A model generated the notes under the pieces. It searched no databases. It was not told where the DNA came from and was given only the letters and a program-made list of their open reading frames with translations. DNA of 17,536 nucleotides from an uncultured Blautia sp. (lineage in GTDB: Bacteria; Bacillota; Clostridia; Lachnospirales; Lachnospiraceae): positions 1 to 17,536 of the forward strand of contig CALIZJ010000299.1 of the NCBI GenBank assembly GCA_938028845.1, given 5' to 3'. Below are positions 1 through 6,157 of this stretch, piece after piece. Numbering within the stretch: position 1 is the stretch's first letter; each line of letters begins with the position of its first letter. The translations under genes were made by a program, and so were the position numbers.

Positions 1-8
1 ATGTACTT

Positions 9-42
9 TGCATGTATATAGTATCATGCAATCTGCATGTAT
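9..42. repeat. Short direct repeat TGCATGTAT at the left edge
   Basis: The nonamer TGCATGTAT occurs at 9-17 and 34-42, with a partial inverted ATGCA near 26-30 between the copies. The 25-base spacing is about two and a half helical turns. This could be a regulator site or the tail of an upstream transcription unit cut off by the window edge. The motif is AT-rich and short, so chance is possible. No gene is visible in 1-277; the remainder is AT-rich promoter-type DNA. Confidence 0.2.
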
Positions 43-195
43 GTCAATGAGGTTGTTCTTTTTGAAAATGGTTTTTAATCTTGATTGCTTGATAATGGAC
101 AAGAATATAATCATACAACGTCAAGATTTAGTACAAGTTAAAATGAGGGTTTCCGAAACTTGGGGCTGGTGATATATAATGGCTGATTTTATCCC

Positions 196-224
196 TGTCC
201 AGTTTTATAGAATTATGCTAAAAT
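196..224 (+). promoter_or_regulatory. Putative extended -10 promoter of the LMW phosphatase gene
   Basis: TAAAAT at 219-224 is preceded directly by TGC (216-218), an extended -10 element. The -35 region at 196-201 (TGTCCA) is poor at 17 bases spacing, as is usual when an extended -10 is used. The predicted start near 231 leaves a leader of about 47 bases with SD AGGAGGA at 262-268, 9 bases before the ATG. A second perfect TATAAT at 175-180 lacks a partner -35. Confidence 0.45.
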
Positions 225-277
225 AGGACAGTAGTAACATATCCCTATTTTTACTCACTTTAGGAGGACTTTAAAAT

Positions 278-742
278 ATGATACGAGTGCTTTTCGTATG
301 CCACGGCAATATCTGCCGCTCAACAATGAGCCAAAGCATTTTTACCTACATGGTAAAAGAAAGAGGTCTGGAGGATCTGTTTCTGATAGACTCCTGTGCT
401 ACCAGCAGGGAAGAGATCGGAAATCCTCCTCACAGAGGAACCGTAAGGAAATTAAAGGAAATGAATATACCTCTTGTGCCCCATAGGGCAAGGCAGATCA
501 CATGGAATGATTACCAGGAGTTTGATTATATTATCGGCATGGATACCTGGAACATACGAAACCTAAATCGCATGTTAAAAGGCGATCCAGACGGGAAAGT
601 ATATAAATTGCTGTCATTCGCCGGATCAGAGCGGGATATTGCAGATCCATGGTACACAGGTAATTTTGATGAGACATACAACGATGTGACAGAAGGCTGC
701 CTGGCTTTCCTGGAATATTTGAAAAAAGAAGGAAAAATTTAA
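278..742 (+). CDS. Low-molecular-weight protein-tyrosine phosphatase
   Basis: This is a cytosolic phosphatase that removes phosphate from protein tyrosines (in some bacteria from arginines or small phosphoesters) through a cysteinyl-phosphate intermediate. The signature loop V-C-H-G-N-I-C-R-S sits at residues 7-15, with nucleophile C8 and phosphate-binding R14 (C-x5-R). The general acid is D123 in the D-P-W-Y segment near the C-terminus. At 154 residues it has the usual family length, and nothing key is missing. The ATG at 278 has SD AGGAGG 10 bases upstream. It stands alone: no tyrosine kinase or capsule genes are visible beside it, so its substrate cannot be inferred. The next convincing terminator is about 175 bases downstream. 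Fold and activity are secure; the biological role is unknown. Confidence 0.93.
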   Translation: MIRVLFVCHGNICRSTMSQSIFTYMVKERGLEDLFLIDSCATSREEIGNPPHRGTVRKLKEMNIPLVPHRARQITWNDYQEFDYIIGMDTWNIRNLNRMLKGDPDGKVYKLLSFAGSERDIADPWYTGNFDETYNDVTEGCLAFLEYLKKEGKI

Positions 743-1163
743 AAATGTTATCGGGCCAGCAGCATCATAGACACCAAAGAGCGCAAAAGAAATTTTATTA
801 ATATACCGCTTTTGGCCGTTAGACCTTTGAAATGCAGCAAGACCTGCAAATATTTGTCGAAAAAATTTTCTTTACAAATCTGAAAAGAAAACATATACTG
901 AAAACACAGCAACTCTAAAAAGGGAGCCGCGGCTCCCTTTCTTTTACTCATCCCTAATACGGCGAACAATAAATATATCATCCCATTCTTTATGGCAGTT
1001 TTACATCCGGCATGTTTTCCAAATGACATTTCTTGTTTAACCACATCACTTTATCCTGCCAGTCTTAACCTCAAAAATACTACTGCAATCCCACATCATT
1101 TAGGAATACACATATCCTACATACAAACAAAATATTCCAAAAGACATGTCAAGGGAAGTTTTA
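743..1163. other. Gene-poor stretch between phosphatase and DUF5688 gene
   Basis: There is no credible protein gene here. A 98-codon minus-strand frame (748-1044) and a 63-codon plus-strand frame (992-1183) exist. Neither has an SD or family resemblance, and the minus-strand frame runs through the palindromic terminator at 919-940. Apart from that terminator I see only AT-rich DNA. A small RNA between 745 and 945 ending at the terminator is possible but has no positive evidence beyond the terminator's distance from the phosphatase stop. Confidence 0.5.
919..945 (+). terminator. Palindromic intrinsic terminator, possibly bidirectional
   Basis: Bases 919-940 form a perfect 22-base palindrome (AAAGGGAGCC GC GGCTCCCTTT) that can fold into a GC-rich stem. 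It is followed by a T-rich tail (TTTCTTTT, 938-945). On the minus strand five A's at 917-921 would give the U-tract, so termination in both directions is possible. It lies 177 bases past the phosphatase stop, the first strong terminator after that gene. Confidence 0.75.
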
Positions 1164-1190
1164 TTGGCGCCTGCATTGGATGATTATACT
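1164..1190 (+). promoter_or_regulatory. Possible promoter of the DUF5688 gene
   Basis: TATACT at 1185-1190 is a good -10. The best -35 is TTGGCG at 1164-1169, with a short 15-base spacer. A start near 1197 would leave about 50 bases of leader before the SD-supported ATG at 1248. This also argues against the longer frame that begins at 1146, because the promoter would lie inside it. Confidence 0.35.
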
Positions 1191-1247
1191 GATTCTGTAT
1201 GTCACAGGTTTTCACCAAAAAGATTTCACAGCAGAAAGGAACAAAAT

Positions 1248-2174
1248 ATGAAAAAAGAATATGAGAATTTTGTAGAATACCTTCGGCAGGCAATGATGAC
1301 CGCCCTTGGGATGGACGAAAACCAGATTTTTTTCGCCCAGGGAGAAAAAGGAACGCCTTTTGAGGAGGACAAGCTGTTTATTCAGTGTGCGAAGCAGGGA
1401 GAAGCCTGCGAATTATGCGGAATGCATACCCAAGATGCTTATAAAAAGTATAAAGAGGGAGTTTCTCTGGACGAAATAGTAGGAGGAATGGTGCAGGCAA
1501 TAGGGCGGATTGAAGAAGCAGGCTATCTGGGAAAGGTTTTGGAAGCAGCAGATTATGAAAAAGCCCGGGATAAACTGTTTATCCGTCTTGTAAACATAGA
1601 AAAAAATAAGTTAGAACTGAGAAACGCCATCTATAAATCTATCGGTGATATCGCGCTGGTTCTTTATCTGCGGGTGGAGGAGACGAAAGAACGTCTGACC
1701 AGCATAAAAATCAGAAAAGAATTTGTAGAGGGATGGAAGCAGGACAGAGAACAGGTATTTGCAGATGCTTTGCTGAATACTTATTACCTTGCGCCGCCAA
1801 GGATCTACAGGTGGGAAGAACTGATCTATGATCTGGAGTATGAAGGGGATAATTTCATGGATGTTCTGGCACAGTACGAATTAAGAAAAGACGCCATGGG
1901 TAACTGCCTGAGCACGACAAAAAGGACGAATGGCGCAGTGGCCGTATTTCTTCCCGGTGTAGCGCAAAGACTGGCATATTTGCTGGGCGGAAGCTTTTAT
2001 ATGGTGTTTACCAGTATCCATGAGGTGATGATACATATTGATACTATGGTAGATCCCAAAGATCTGCAGCACGTACTGCAAAACACGATTGAGGAGGCAA
2101 CTCCAGCGGAAGATGTCCTTACCTGTAAAATCTATCATTATAATAAGGATACGGAATGTTTCACCTGCGTATAA
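1248..2174 (+). CDS. DUF5688 family protein
   Basis: A 308-residue soluble protein with no signal peptide or membrane segment. The C-terminal half fits the DUF5688 family, common and often multicopy in Lachnospiraceae. Around residues 226-260 a family-typical block reads N-G-A-V-A-V-F-L-P, then the hallmark T-S-I-H-E-V (255-260), here with M-V-F before it where relatives often have a Pro-Ser-Ser type block. The N-terminal third has a charged, helix-prone character. The frame is open from 1146, but the start at 1248 is chosen because GAAAGGA ends 7 bases before this ATG and the upstream residues look like non-coding DNA. Function is unknown; I do not infer an activity. It has its own weak promoter and about 180 bases before the next gene, so it may be monocistronic. 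Confidence 0.75.
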   Translation: MKKEYENFVEYLRQAMMTALGMDENQIFFAQGEKGTPFEEDKLFIQCAKQGEACELCGMHTQDAYKKYKEGVSLDEIVGGMVQAIGRIEEAGYLGKVLEAADYEKARDKLFIRLVNIEKNKLELRNAIYKSIGDIALVLYLRVEETKERLTSIKIRKEFVEGWKQDREQVFADALLNTYYLAPPRIYRWEELIYDLEYEGDNFMDVLAQYELRKDAMGNCLSTTKRTNGAVAVFLPGVAQRLAYLLGGSFYMVFTSIHEVMIHIDTMVDPKDLQHVLQNTIEEATPAEDVLTCKIYHYNKDTECFTCV

Positions 2175-2351
2175 ATTTTTTGCAGCTATGGAAAGCACAT
2201 CCTAAATGTGGTATCTTATAGAAGACAGATACAGGGAGAAATCCTGTTTAGCCAGAATGAAAAAGGCGGAAAAGCTCACCCTCCTTTACAGTAGCAGATT
2301 GCTTGTAACGGCATATTCTAATCATAAAAGGACAATTGGGAGGAAATACCA

Positions 2352-3116
2352 GTGGCATATAAGATTATGCTTGACGCTGGACACGGGGGAAGTGATCCTG
2401 GAGCCGTATATAACGGCAGACAGGAAAAGGATGACGCGCTTCAATTAACTCTGGCTGTAGGAGAAATCCTTGAGAATAATGGAATAGATGTGTCTTATAC
2501 AAGAACGACAGACATTTACCAGACGCCTTTTGAAAAAGCGCAGATTGCAAACGCGGCAGGGGTGGACTATTTCATTTCTTTCCATAGGAACAGCAGTCCC
2601 AGGGCGAACCAGTATAATGGTGTGGAAGTCCTGCTGTACGATAAAAGCGGGATCAAATACGAAATGGCAGAAAATATCCTGGGTGCTTTAGGAGAGATTG
2701 GCTTTCGTGAGATCGGCGTGAAAGAACGGCCGGGGCTTGTAGTCTTAAGAAGGACAAAAATGCCGGCACTGCTTGTAGAGGCAGGTTTTATCAATTCTGA
2801 CGAGGATAACCGTCTGTTTGATGAAAATTTTCAGGAGATGGCCCAGGCGATTGCCGAAGCAATCCTGGGTACGCTCAATCAGGAAACCGTAGAAGGACCG
2901 CTTTATTACCGGGTGCAGACTGGTGCCTTTCGAAACAGAGAAAATGCGGATCGGATGCTGTATCAGTTAATGGATAAGGGTTATCCGGCATTTTTGATAT
3001 ACGATGACGGAATTTATAAAGTCCAGACAGGTGCGTTCTTGGAGCTTGGCAATGCCATTAACATGGAACAAAGGCTGCGCGATGACGGATACAGCACGCT
3101 GATTGTCACAAAATAA
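2352..3116 (+). CDS. N-acetylmuramoyl-L-alanine amidase (Amidase_3) with C-terminal SPOR domain
   Basis: A predicted zinc amidase cutting the bond between N-acetylmuramic acid and L-alanine in peptidoglycan. Residues 4-175 form the Amidase_3 domain: zinc ligands H11 (D-A-G-H-G-G), E25 and H78 (S-F-H-R-N-S), and catalytic E143 (V-E-A-G-F). Residues 185-252 form a SPOR domain, visible as two half-repeats with V-Q-T-G-A-F, which in known cases binds glycan strands stripped of stem peptides at division or sporulation septa. There is no signal peptide: the protein begins at the first beta strand of the fold. Start GTG at 2352 is supported by GGGAGG at 2338-2343; no in-frame ATG precedes the D-A-G-H-G motif except M6. 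It is followed after 17 bases by the YdcF gene, probably co-transcribed. All catalytic residues are present. Confidence 0.9.
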   Translation: MAYKIMLDAGHGGSDPGAVYNGRQEKDDALQLTLAVGEILENNGIDVSYTRTTDIYQTPFEKAQIANAAGVDYFISFHRNSSPRANQYNGVEVLLYDKSGIKYEMAENILGALGEIGFREIGVKERPGLVVLRRTKMPALLVEAGFINSDEDNRLFDENFQEMAQAIAEAILGTLNQETVEGPLYYRVQTGAFRNRENADRMLYQLMDKGYPAFLIYDDGIYKVQTGAFLELGNAINMEQRLRDDGYSTLIVTK

Positions 3117-3133
3117 AGAAAAGGAGCAGGACA

Positions 3134-3724
3134 ATGAGTACGTACGAGAAAGTTTTAGATGAAATACAGGAATTTATTTTTGTGGAGGATGAACCGGAAA
3201 AGGCGGATATTATTTTCGTGCCGGGAAACGGCTATCCGCAGATGGCGGAGCGCGCGGCAGAACTTTATGGAAAGGGGCTTGCCCCTTATATACTTCCCAG
3301 CGGCAGATACAGCATAACAGAAAAGAAATTTTCGGGCGTGTTGGAGAAACAGGAACTTTACACAGGAAATTATAAGACAGAGTGGGAGTTTTTAAAAGAT
3401 GTCCTTGTAAAAAATAAAGTTCCTGGAGAAGCAGTCCTCATGGAAGATAAGGCGACTTATACCTATGAAAATGCTAGATTTTCCAAAAAGGTGACGGATG
3501 CAGTGGGGATTGAGGTAAAAACGGCAATTTTATGCTGCAAATCTTACCATGCCAGACGTTCCCTGATGTATTACCAATATGTTTATCCGGAGACCAGGTT
3601 TTGGGTAGTGCCGTCTGTGGTGGACGGCATCAGCCGGGAAAGCTGGAGAGAAACAGAAAATGGTGTGGAAGCAGTAATGGGAGAGATGACCAGGATCATC
3701 AAACAGTTTACCTTCATGATGTAG
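3134..3724 (+). CDS. YdcF family protein (DUF218)
   Basis: A 196-residue cytosolic member of the YdcF/DUF218 superfamily, a Rossmann-like fold. One relative (E. coli YdcF) binds SAM, and others are linked to envelope glycan or vancomycin resistance (SanA). Visible marks are the first strand D-I-I-F-V-P-G-N-G (25-33), the helix with A-A-E-L-Y-G-K-G (41-48), the S-G turn (56-57), the acidic T-Y-E-N-A motif (110-114; family E-N) and S-Y-H-A-R-R-S (137-143). Unlike SanA/ElyC types it has no N-terminal membrane anchor. The ATG has SD AAGGAG about 7 bases upstream and lies 17 bases after the amidase, so the two probably share one transcript ending at the terminator near 3770. The substrate is unknown. 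Confidence 0.85.
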   Translation: MSTYEKVLDEIQEFIFVEDEPEKADIIFVPGNGYPQMAERAAELYGKGLAPYILPSGRYSITEKKFSGVLEKQELYTGNYKTEWEFLKDVLVKNKVPGEAVLMEDKATYTYENARFSKKVTDAVGIEVKTAILCCKSYHARRSLMYYQYVYPETRFWVVPSVVDGISRESWRETENGVEAVMGEMTRIIKQFTFMM

Positions 3725-3731
3725 CAAGACG

Positions 3732-3770
3732 GCCGGCACAGACCTAACAGGAATGTGTCCGGCTGTTTTT
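3732..3770 (+). terminator. Intrinsic terminator after the amidase-ydcF unit
   Basis: The left arm GCCGGCACA (3732-3740) pairs with TGTGTCCGGC (3754-3763) with one bulged base. A loop of about 13 bases lies between, and the run TGTTTTT (3764-3770) follows. It starts 8 bases after the ydcF stop and closes the two-gene unit. Confidence 0.8.
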
Positions 3771-3865
3771 GCCGAAAATGGAAAAAAGAAAATTACAGGA
3801 TTGAAAATGAAAAATGATATGCTGTAGCAGATATATCGAAAAATGTAAAAATTTGTTACGAAATA

Positions 3866-3894
3866 TTTACAAAAGCATAAAGATTTGGTATAGT
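3866..3894 (+). promoter_or_regulatory. Sigma-A type promoter of the surface-protein gene
   Basis: TTTACA (3866-3871) and TATAGT (3889-3894) are separated by exactly 17 bases; each differs from consensus by one position. The predicted start near 3901 gives a leader of about 66 bases. The preceding 30 bases are AT-rich (an UP-element-like tract). This is one of the two best -35/-10 pairs in the window. Confidence 0.8.
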
Positions 3895-3966
3895 GATAAT
3901 GCGGGATCAAAATAGATACGTAATATAGATACATGAAGATGGCTTTAAATTAATTGAGGTGCGGAA

Positions 3967-5388
3967 ATGATGAATGTGAAAAGAAAAAGTGGAAAAATGA
4001 CATATAGAAAAGGAGTACGGCTTCTCGCTGCGGCTGCTTTGACAGCAGCTATGGTCGGCGGACAGACCCAGGGCGTATTAGCCCAGTCCGATACAGCTAT
4101 AGAAGCAGCAGTGAGTATCCTGCCGGAAAATATTACGATAGAGGAGCCTGTGGCTTTATCGGAGGTTGCTCTTCCGGAGAACGAGTACGGGACTCTGGCC
4201 TGGGTGGATGACTCCTGTGTTCCTTCTAAGAGAGTTCAGTCTTATGAAGTGAAGCTTACGCCTTTTGAATCGGTGGATCTTTCTAAAGAAGAGGGATGGG
4301 ATGCCGAGGAAGGCGTTTTAAGAGGCTATGTGACAGTGGTGGTAAGCAGCATCGAGGATTCCGGTGAAGAGGAAGTGCCTCCTACAGAAATTCCCGAGCA
4401 GACAGTTACCCCTGTTCCTTCGGTGACGCCGGTTATATCCCAGCTGCCGGATGCGGGGGAGGAAATTACAGGCATACCCGATGAAGGCGAAGGGGAAATA
4501 TCTGACGAAGAGAAAGACGAACAAGAGGGAACAGAGTCAGAGGAATCACAGATTGGCGAAGCGGAAATCGGGGAAAGTGGAGAAACTGCTGAGGAAGGAA
4601 CTGCTCCGGAAGTGACACAGCCTCCTATAGAAAATATTTTTGACCAGGAGGAGAGCCTTAAGGAGGATGAGCGCCCTGTGACAGCAGAAGAGGATTTAAG
4701 TCCTGAAGAACAGATGGTACGTGCAGCTGAAAACCATAGCTGCAACGGCATTTCCGTGTCAGGAATCTCACTTCCCTGGTATGTACAGTTTCGGGTTTCC
4801 AGCGGAGACGATTATCAGTTTACCAATGAGATAGATGCCAGCATTTTTAAATCCTATGAGTTTGAACTCTGGGATCTGAGAACAGACACGGAATATGAGA
4901 TTCCGGACGGAGAATACATAAGCGTGACAGTTCCTGTAAAAGAAGGTTATGAATATACTATTGAGCACCTTTTGGACAACGGCGCTATTGAAACGATCAT
5001 TCCAAGTGTGGAAGGAGATACCATGGTATTCAGTACCCATTCTTTCAGTCCTTTCGGCATTGCCGGAAGCAAACCGGTGATCGGCAGCGACATAGCTGAG
5101 GAAGGGTATGGAGACAGTAATACTTCTCAGACTGGAAGCAGCGGATCTACTACGGAAGTCCCGGTGTCTCCGGCTGCATCCTCTAATACCACATCCACCT
5201 CTGGAACGAATCAGGCGACTGCACAGAATACAAACGATACAGAGGAAAGCACAGAGGATAATACCTCCTCTTCTTCCAGAGCGGTAGACACAGGAGATGA
5301 GACTAAAGTTCTTCCTTTCGCTGCACTGGCAGCGGCTGCAGCTTTAGTGATGACCGGTACAGCCGCAGTATACAAAAAGAGAAAATAA
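3967..5388 (+). CDS. Secreted acidic cell-wall-anchored surface protein, non-canonical sortase signal
   Basis: A 473-residue extracellular protein. Residues 1-39 are a Sec signal peptide: basic K-R-K/K/R-K, a hydrophobic L-L-A-A-A-A-L-T-A-A-M-V core, and likely cleavage after V-L-A (39). Residues 130-250 form a low-complexity stalk, first Pro/Thr-Val rich, then strongly acidic (Glu/Asp/Gly/Ser). Residues 255-375 are a compact beta-type domain ending in H-S-F-S-P-F-G-I, a signature I associate with stalk modules of Firmicutes surface proteins. A Ser/Thr linker (380-438) leads to V-D-T-G-D (440-444), a hydrophobic helix (about 448-467) and a Y-K-K-R-K tail. This is the layout of a sortase sorting signal, with D-T-G-D instead of LPxTG. 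A second ATG at 3970 fits the SD (GAGGTG, 3956-3961) slightly better. The binding target is unknown and no sortase gene is in the window. Confidence 0.82.
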   Translation: MMNVKRKSGKMTYRKGVRLLAAAALTAAMVGGQTQGVLAQSDTAIEAAVSILPENITIEEPVALSEVALPENEYGTLAWVDDSCVPSKRVQSYEVKLTPFESVDLSKEEGWDAEEGVLRGYVTVVVSSIEDSGEEEVPPTEIPEQTVTPVPSVTPVISQLPDAGEEITGIPDEGEGEISDEEKDEQEGTESEESQIGEAEIGESGETAEEGTAPEVTQPPIENIFDQEESLKEDERPVTAEEDLSPEEQMVRAAENHSCNGISVSGISLPWYVQFRVSSGDDYQFTNEIDASIFKSYEFELWDLRTDTEYEIPDGEYISVTVPVKEGYEYTIEHLLDNGAIETIIPSVEGDTMVFSTHSFSPFGIAGSKPVIGSDIAEEGYGDSNTSQTGSSGSTTEVPVSPAASSNTTSTSGTNQATAQNTNDTEESTEDNTSSSSRAVDTGDETKVLPFAALAAAAALVMTGTAAVYKKRK

Positions 5389-5419
5389 AGCCATATAGAA
5401 ATTAGGAATAAGGACAGAG

Positions 5420-5452
5420 ACCCTCCCATATATTGCATATGGGAGGGTTGTT
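5420..5452 (+). promoter_or_regulatory. 12-bp hairpin: terminator of the surface-protein gene that also buries the next gene's SD
   Basis: ACCCTCCCATAT (5420-5431) pairs perfectly with ATATGGGAGGGT (5437-5448), loop ATTGC, followed by the modest T-rich TGTTCT. It lies 32 bases after the surface-protein stop and can serve as its terminator. The 3' arm contains GGAGG (5442-5446), which is also the only SD for the ATG at 5455 (8 bases away). In RNA that includes the whole hairpin, the SD is fully paired. The fold and overlap are seen directly; regulation is inferred. Confidence 0.7.
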
Positions 5453-5454
5453 CT

Positions 5455-5805
5455 ATGAAAGTGAAGGCTGTTTTAAAATCCCTTTTGGCTGCCTACGCTC
5501 TGACAGGTGTTTTTCTGCTGCTTTTGGCTTTTCTTCTTTTTCAGTTTGACCTTGGAGAAGGGCCGATAGCGGCAGGAATTGTGGCTGTCTATGTGATTTC
5601 CTGTCTGGCGGGCGGTTTTATAGCAGGAAAGATCGTGCGGAAAGATAAATATCTGTGGGGAATACTGGTGGGGCTGTGCTATTTCCTTTTGCTGATCCTG
5701 GTATCTTTTGCCGTCCAGAAAAAGTGGGATATGAGTATACAGCATCTTGTAACTACTTTTTTCATGTGCCTGGGCGGCGGTGCCTTAGGAGGGATGCTCT
5801 CCTGA
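5455..5805 (+). CDS. Small four-helix membrane protein, TIGR04086 family
   Basis: A 116-residue integral membrane protein with four predicted helices at about 8-30, 37-60, 67-86 and 97-115. The loop between helices 2 and 3 is basic (K-I-V-R-K-D-K), and Gly-rich helix packing motifs occur in helix 2 (A-G-G-F-I-A-G-K) and helix 4 (G-G-G-A-L-G-G). Size, topology and position directly upstream of the SCIFF gene fit the TIGR04086 family, which co-occurs with SCIFF loci; the assignment rests on architecture and context more than on a diagnostic motif. Function is unknown. A role in handling or exporting the modified peptide is conceivable but unproven. The ATG is chosen because GGAGG lies 8 bases upstream inside a hairpin. 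No promoter is visible between 5389 and 5454, so expression probably depends on read-through from the surface-protein gene. Confidence 0.75.
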   Translation: MKVKAVLKSLLAAYALTGVFLLLLAFLLFQFDLGEGPIAAGIVAVYVISCLAGGFIAGKIVRKDKYLWGILVGLCYFLLLILVSFAVQKKWDMSIQHLVTTFFMCLGGGALGGMLS

Positions 5806-5842
5806 AAAGAAAATAAGGAGAAGCCGGAAGAGAAAAAAAGAC

Positions 5843-5871
5843 TTTTAAATTAAAAAGTTTTATGCTATACT
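5843..5871 (+). promoter_or_regulatory. Extended -10 promoter of scfA
   Basis: TATACT at 5866-5871 is preceded by TGC (5863-5865 reads TGC), giving the extended -10 TGCTATACT. The -35 is weak (TTTTAA at 5843-5848, 17-base spacer) in an A/T-rich stretch. The start near 5878 leaves about 30 bases to the ATG at 5908, with a strong SD AAGGAGGA at 5893-5900. The same nonamer recurs in the apt promoter. Confidence 0.7.
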
Positions 5872-5907
5872 ATGCGAAGATAAATTATACATAAGGAGGA
5901 ATTGTAA

Positions 5908-6048
5908 ATGGAGCATATTAAAACATTAAATACAAAGAACCTGCAGAACACGATTAAAAAAGGCGGATGCGGCGAATGTCAGACTTCCTGCCAGTCTGCA
6001 TGTAAGACTTCCTGTACAGTAGGAAACCAGAGCTGCGAGCATAAATAA
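5908..6048 (+). CDS. scfA: SCIFF six-cysteine ranthipeptide precursor
   Basis: A 46-residue peptide precursor of the SCIFF family (six cysteines in forty-five residues). It begins M-E-H-I-K-T-L-N-T, and its cysteines are C21, C24, C28, C32, C36 and C43. The core includes the family-typical C-K-T-S-C-T-V-G-N-Q. In studied thermophile relatives, as I recall, the maturase joins a Cys to a Thr five residues on (numbered 32 and 37 there); here C32 and T37 sit at exactly those positions. Residues G19-G20 directly precede the first Cys, resembling a double-glycine leader boundary, though no peptidase is nearby. ATG choice is secured by SD AAGGAGGA 7 bases upstream. It has its own promoter and is followed by a hairpin and then its maturase gene. 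The reading frame is short and easily missed. The mature product and role are unknown; a signalling role has been proposed for related ranthipeptides. Confidence 0.95.
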   Translation: MEHIKTLNTKNLQNTIKKGGCGECQTSCQSACKTSCTVGNQSCEHK

Positions 6049-6070
6049 TAAAGTCGCTCTGAAAACGGCG

Positions 6071-6129
6071 TAAGCAGCGGAATGACCTCCGCTGCTTATT
6101 ATTATGAAATCGGAAATTTTCCGGTTTTT
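6071..6129 (+). promoter_or_regulatory. Intercistronic hairpins between scfA and scfB
   Basis: TAAGCAGCGGA (6071-6081) pairs perfectly with TCCGCTGCTTA (6088-6098), an 11-bp stem with a 6-base loop, followed by TTATTAT. A second small stem CGGAA/TTCCG (6111-6115, 6119-6123; 3-base loop) is followed by GTTTTT. The pair could be a leaky terminator or an RNA-stabilising structure, letting scfA transcripts outnumber scfB ones. Structures are seen; the effect is inferred. Confidence 0.6.
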
Positions 6130-6157
6130 ACACCATACAGGAAAGGATTTCAAAAAA

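Noticed and set aside
748..1044. Minus-strand open frame of 98 codons after the phosphatase gene
   Set aside because: Starts with GTG without an SD, runs through a perfect palindromic terminator, and its product resembles no family I know.
992..1183. Plus-strand frame of 63 codons upstream of the DUF5688 gene
   Set aside because: No SD, no family resemblance, and it covers the likely promoter of the next gene.
1146..1247. Longer N-terminus for the DUF5688 protein
   Set aside because: ATG 1146 has no good SD, the added residues look non-coding, and a -10 element falls inside; ATG 1248 has GAAAGGA at proper spacing.
2206..2448. 80-codon frame overlapping the start of the amidase gene
   Set aside because: Its second half is an out-of-frame reading of the conserved amidase motif region, and the first half lacks an SD and any recognisable family.
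3837..3872. Possible inverted repeat upstream of the surface-protein promoter
   Set aside because: Arms are short, A/T-only and imperfect; better explained as an AT-rich upstream promoter tract.
6104..6157. Longer start for the SCIFF maturase
   Set aside because: ATG 6104 abuts the 11-bp hairpin and has no SD; the family N-terminus and the SD support ATG 6158.
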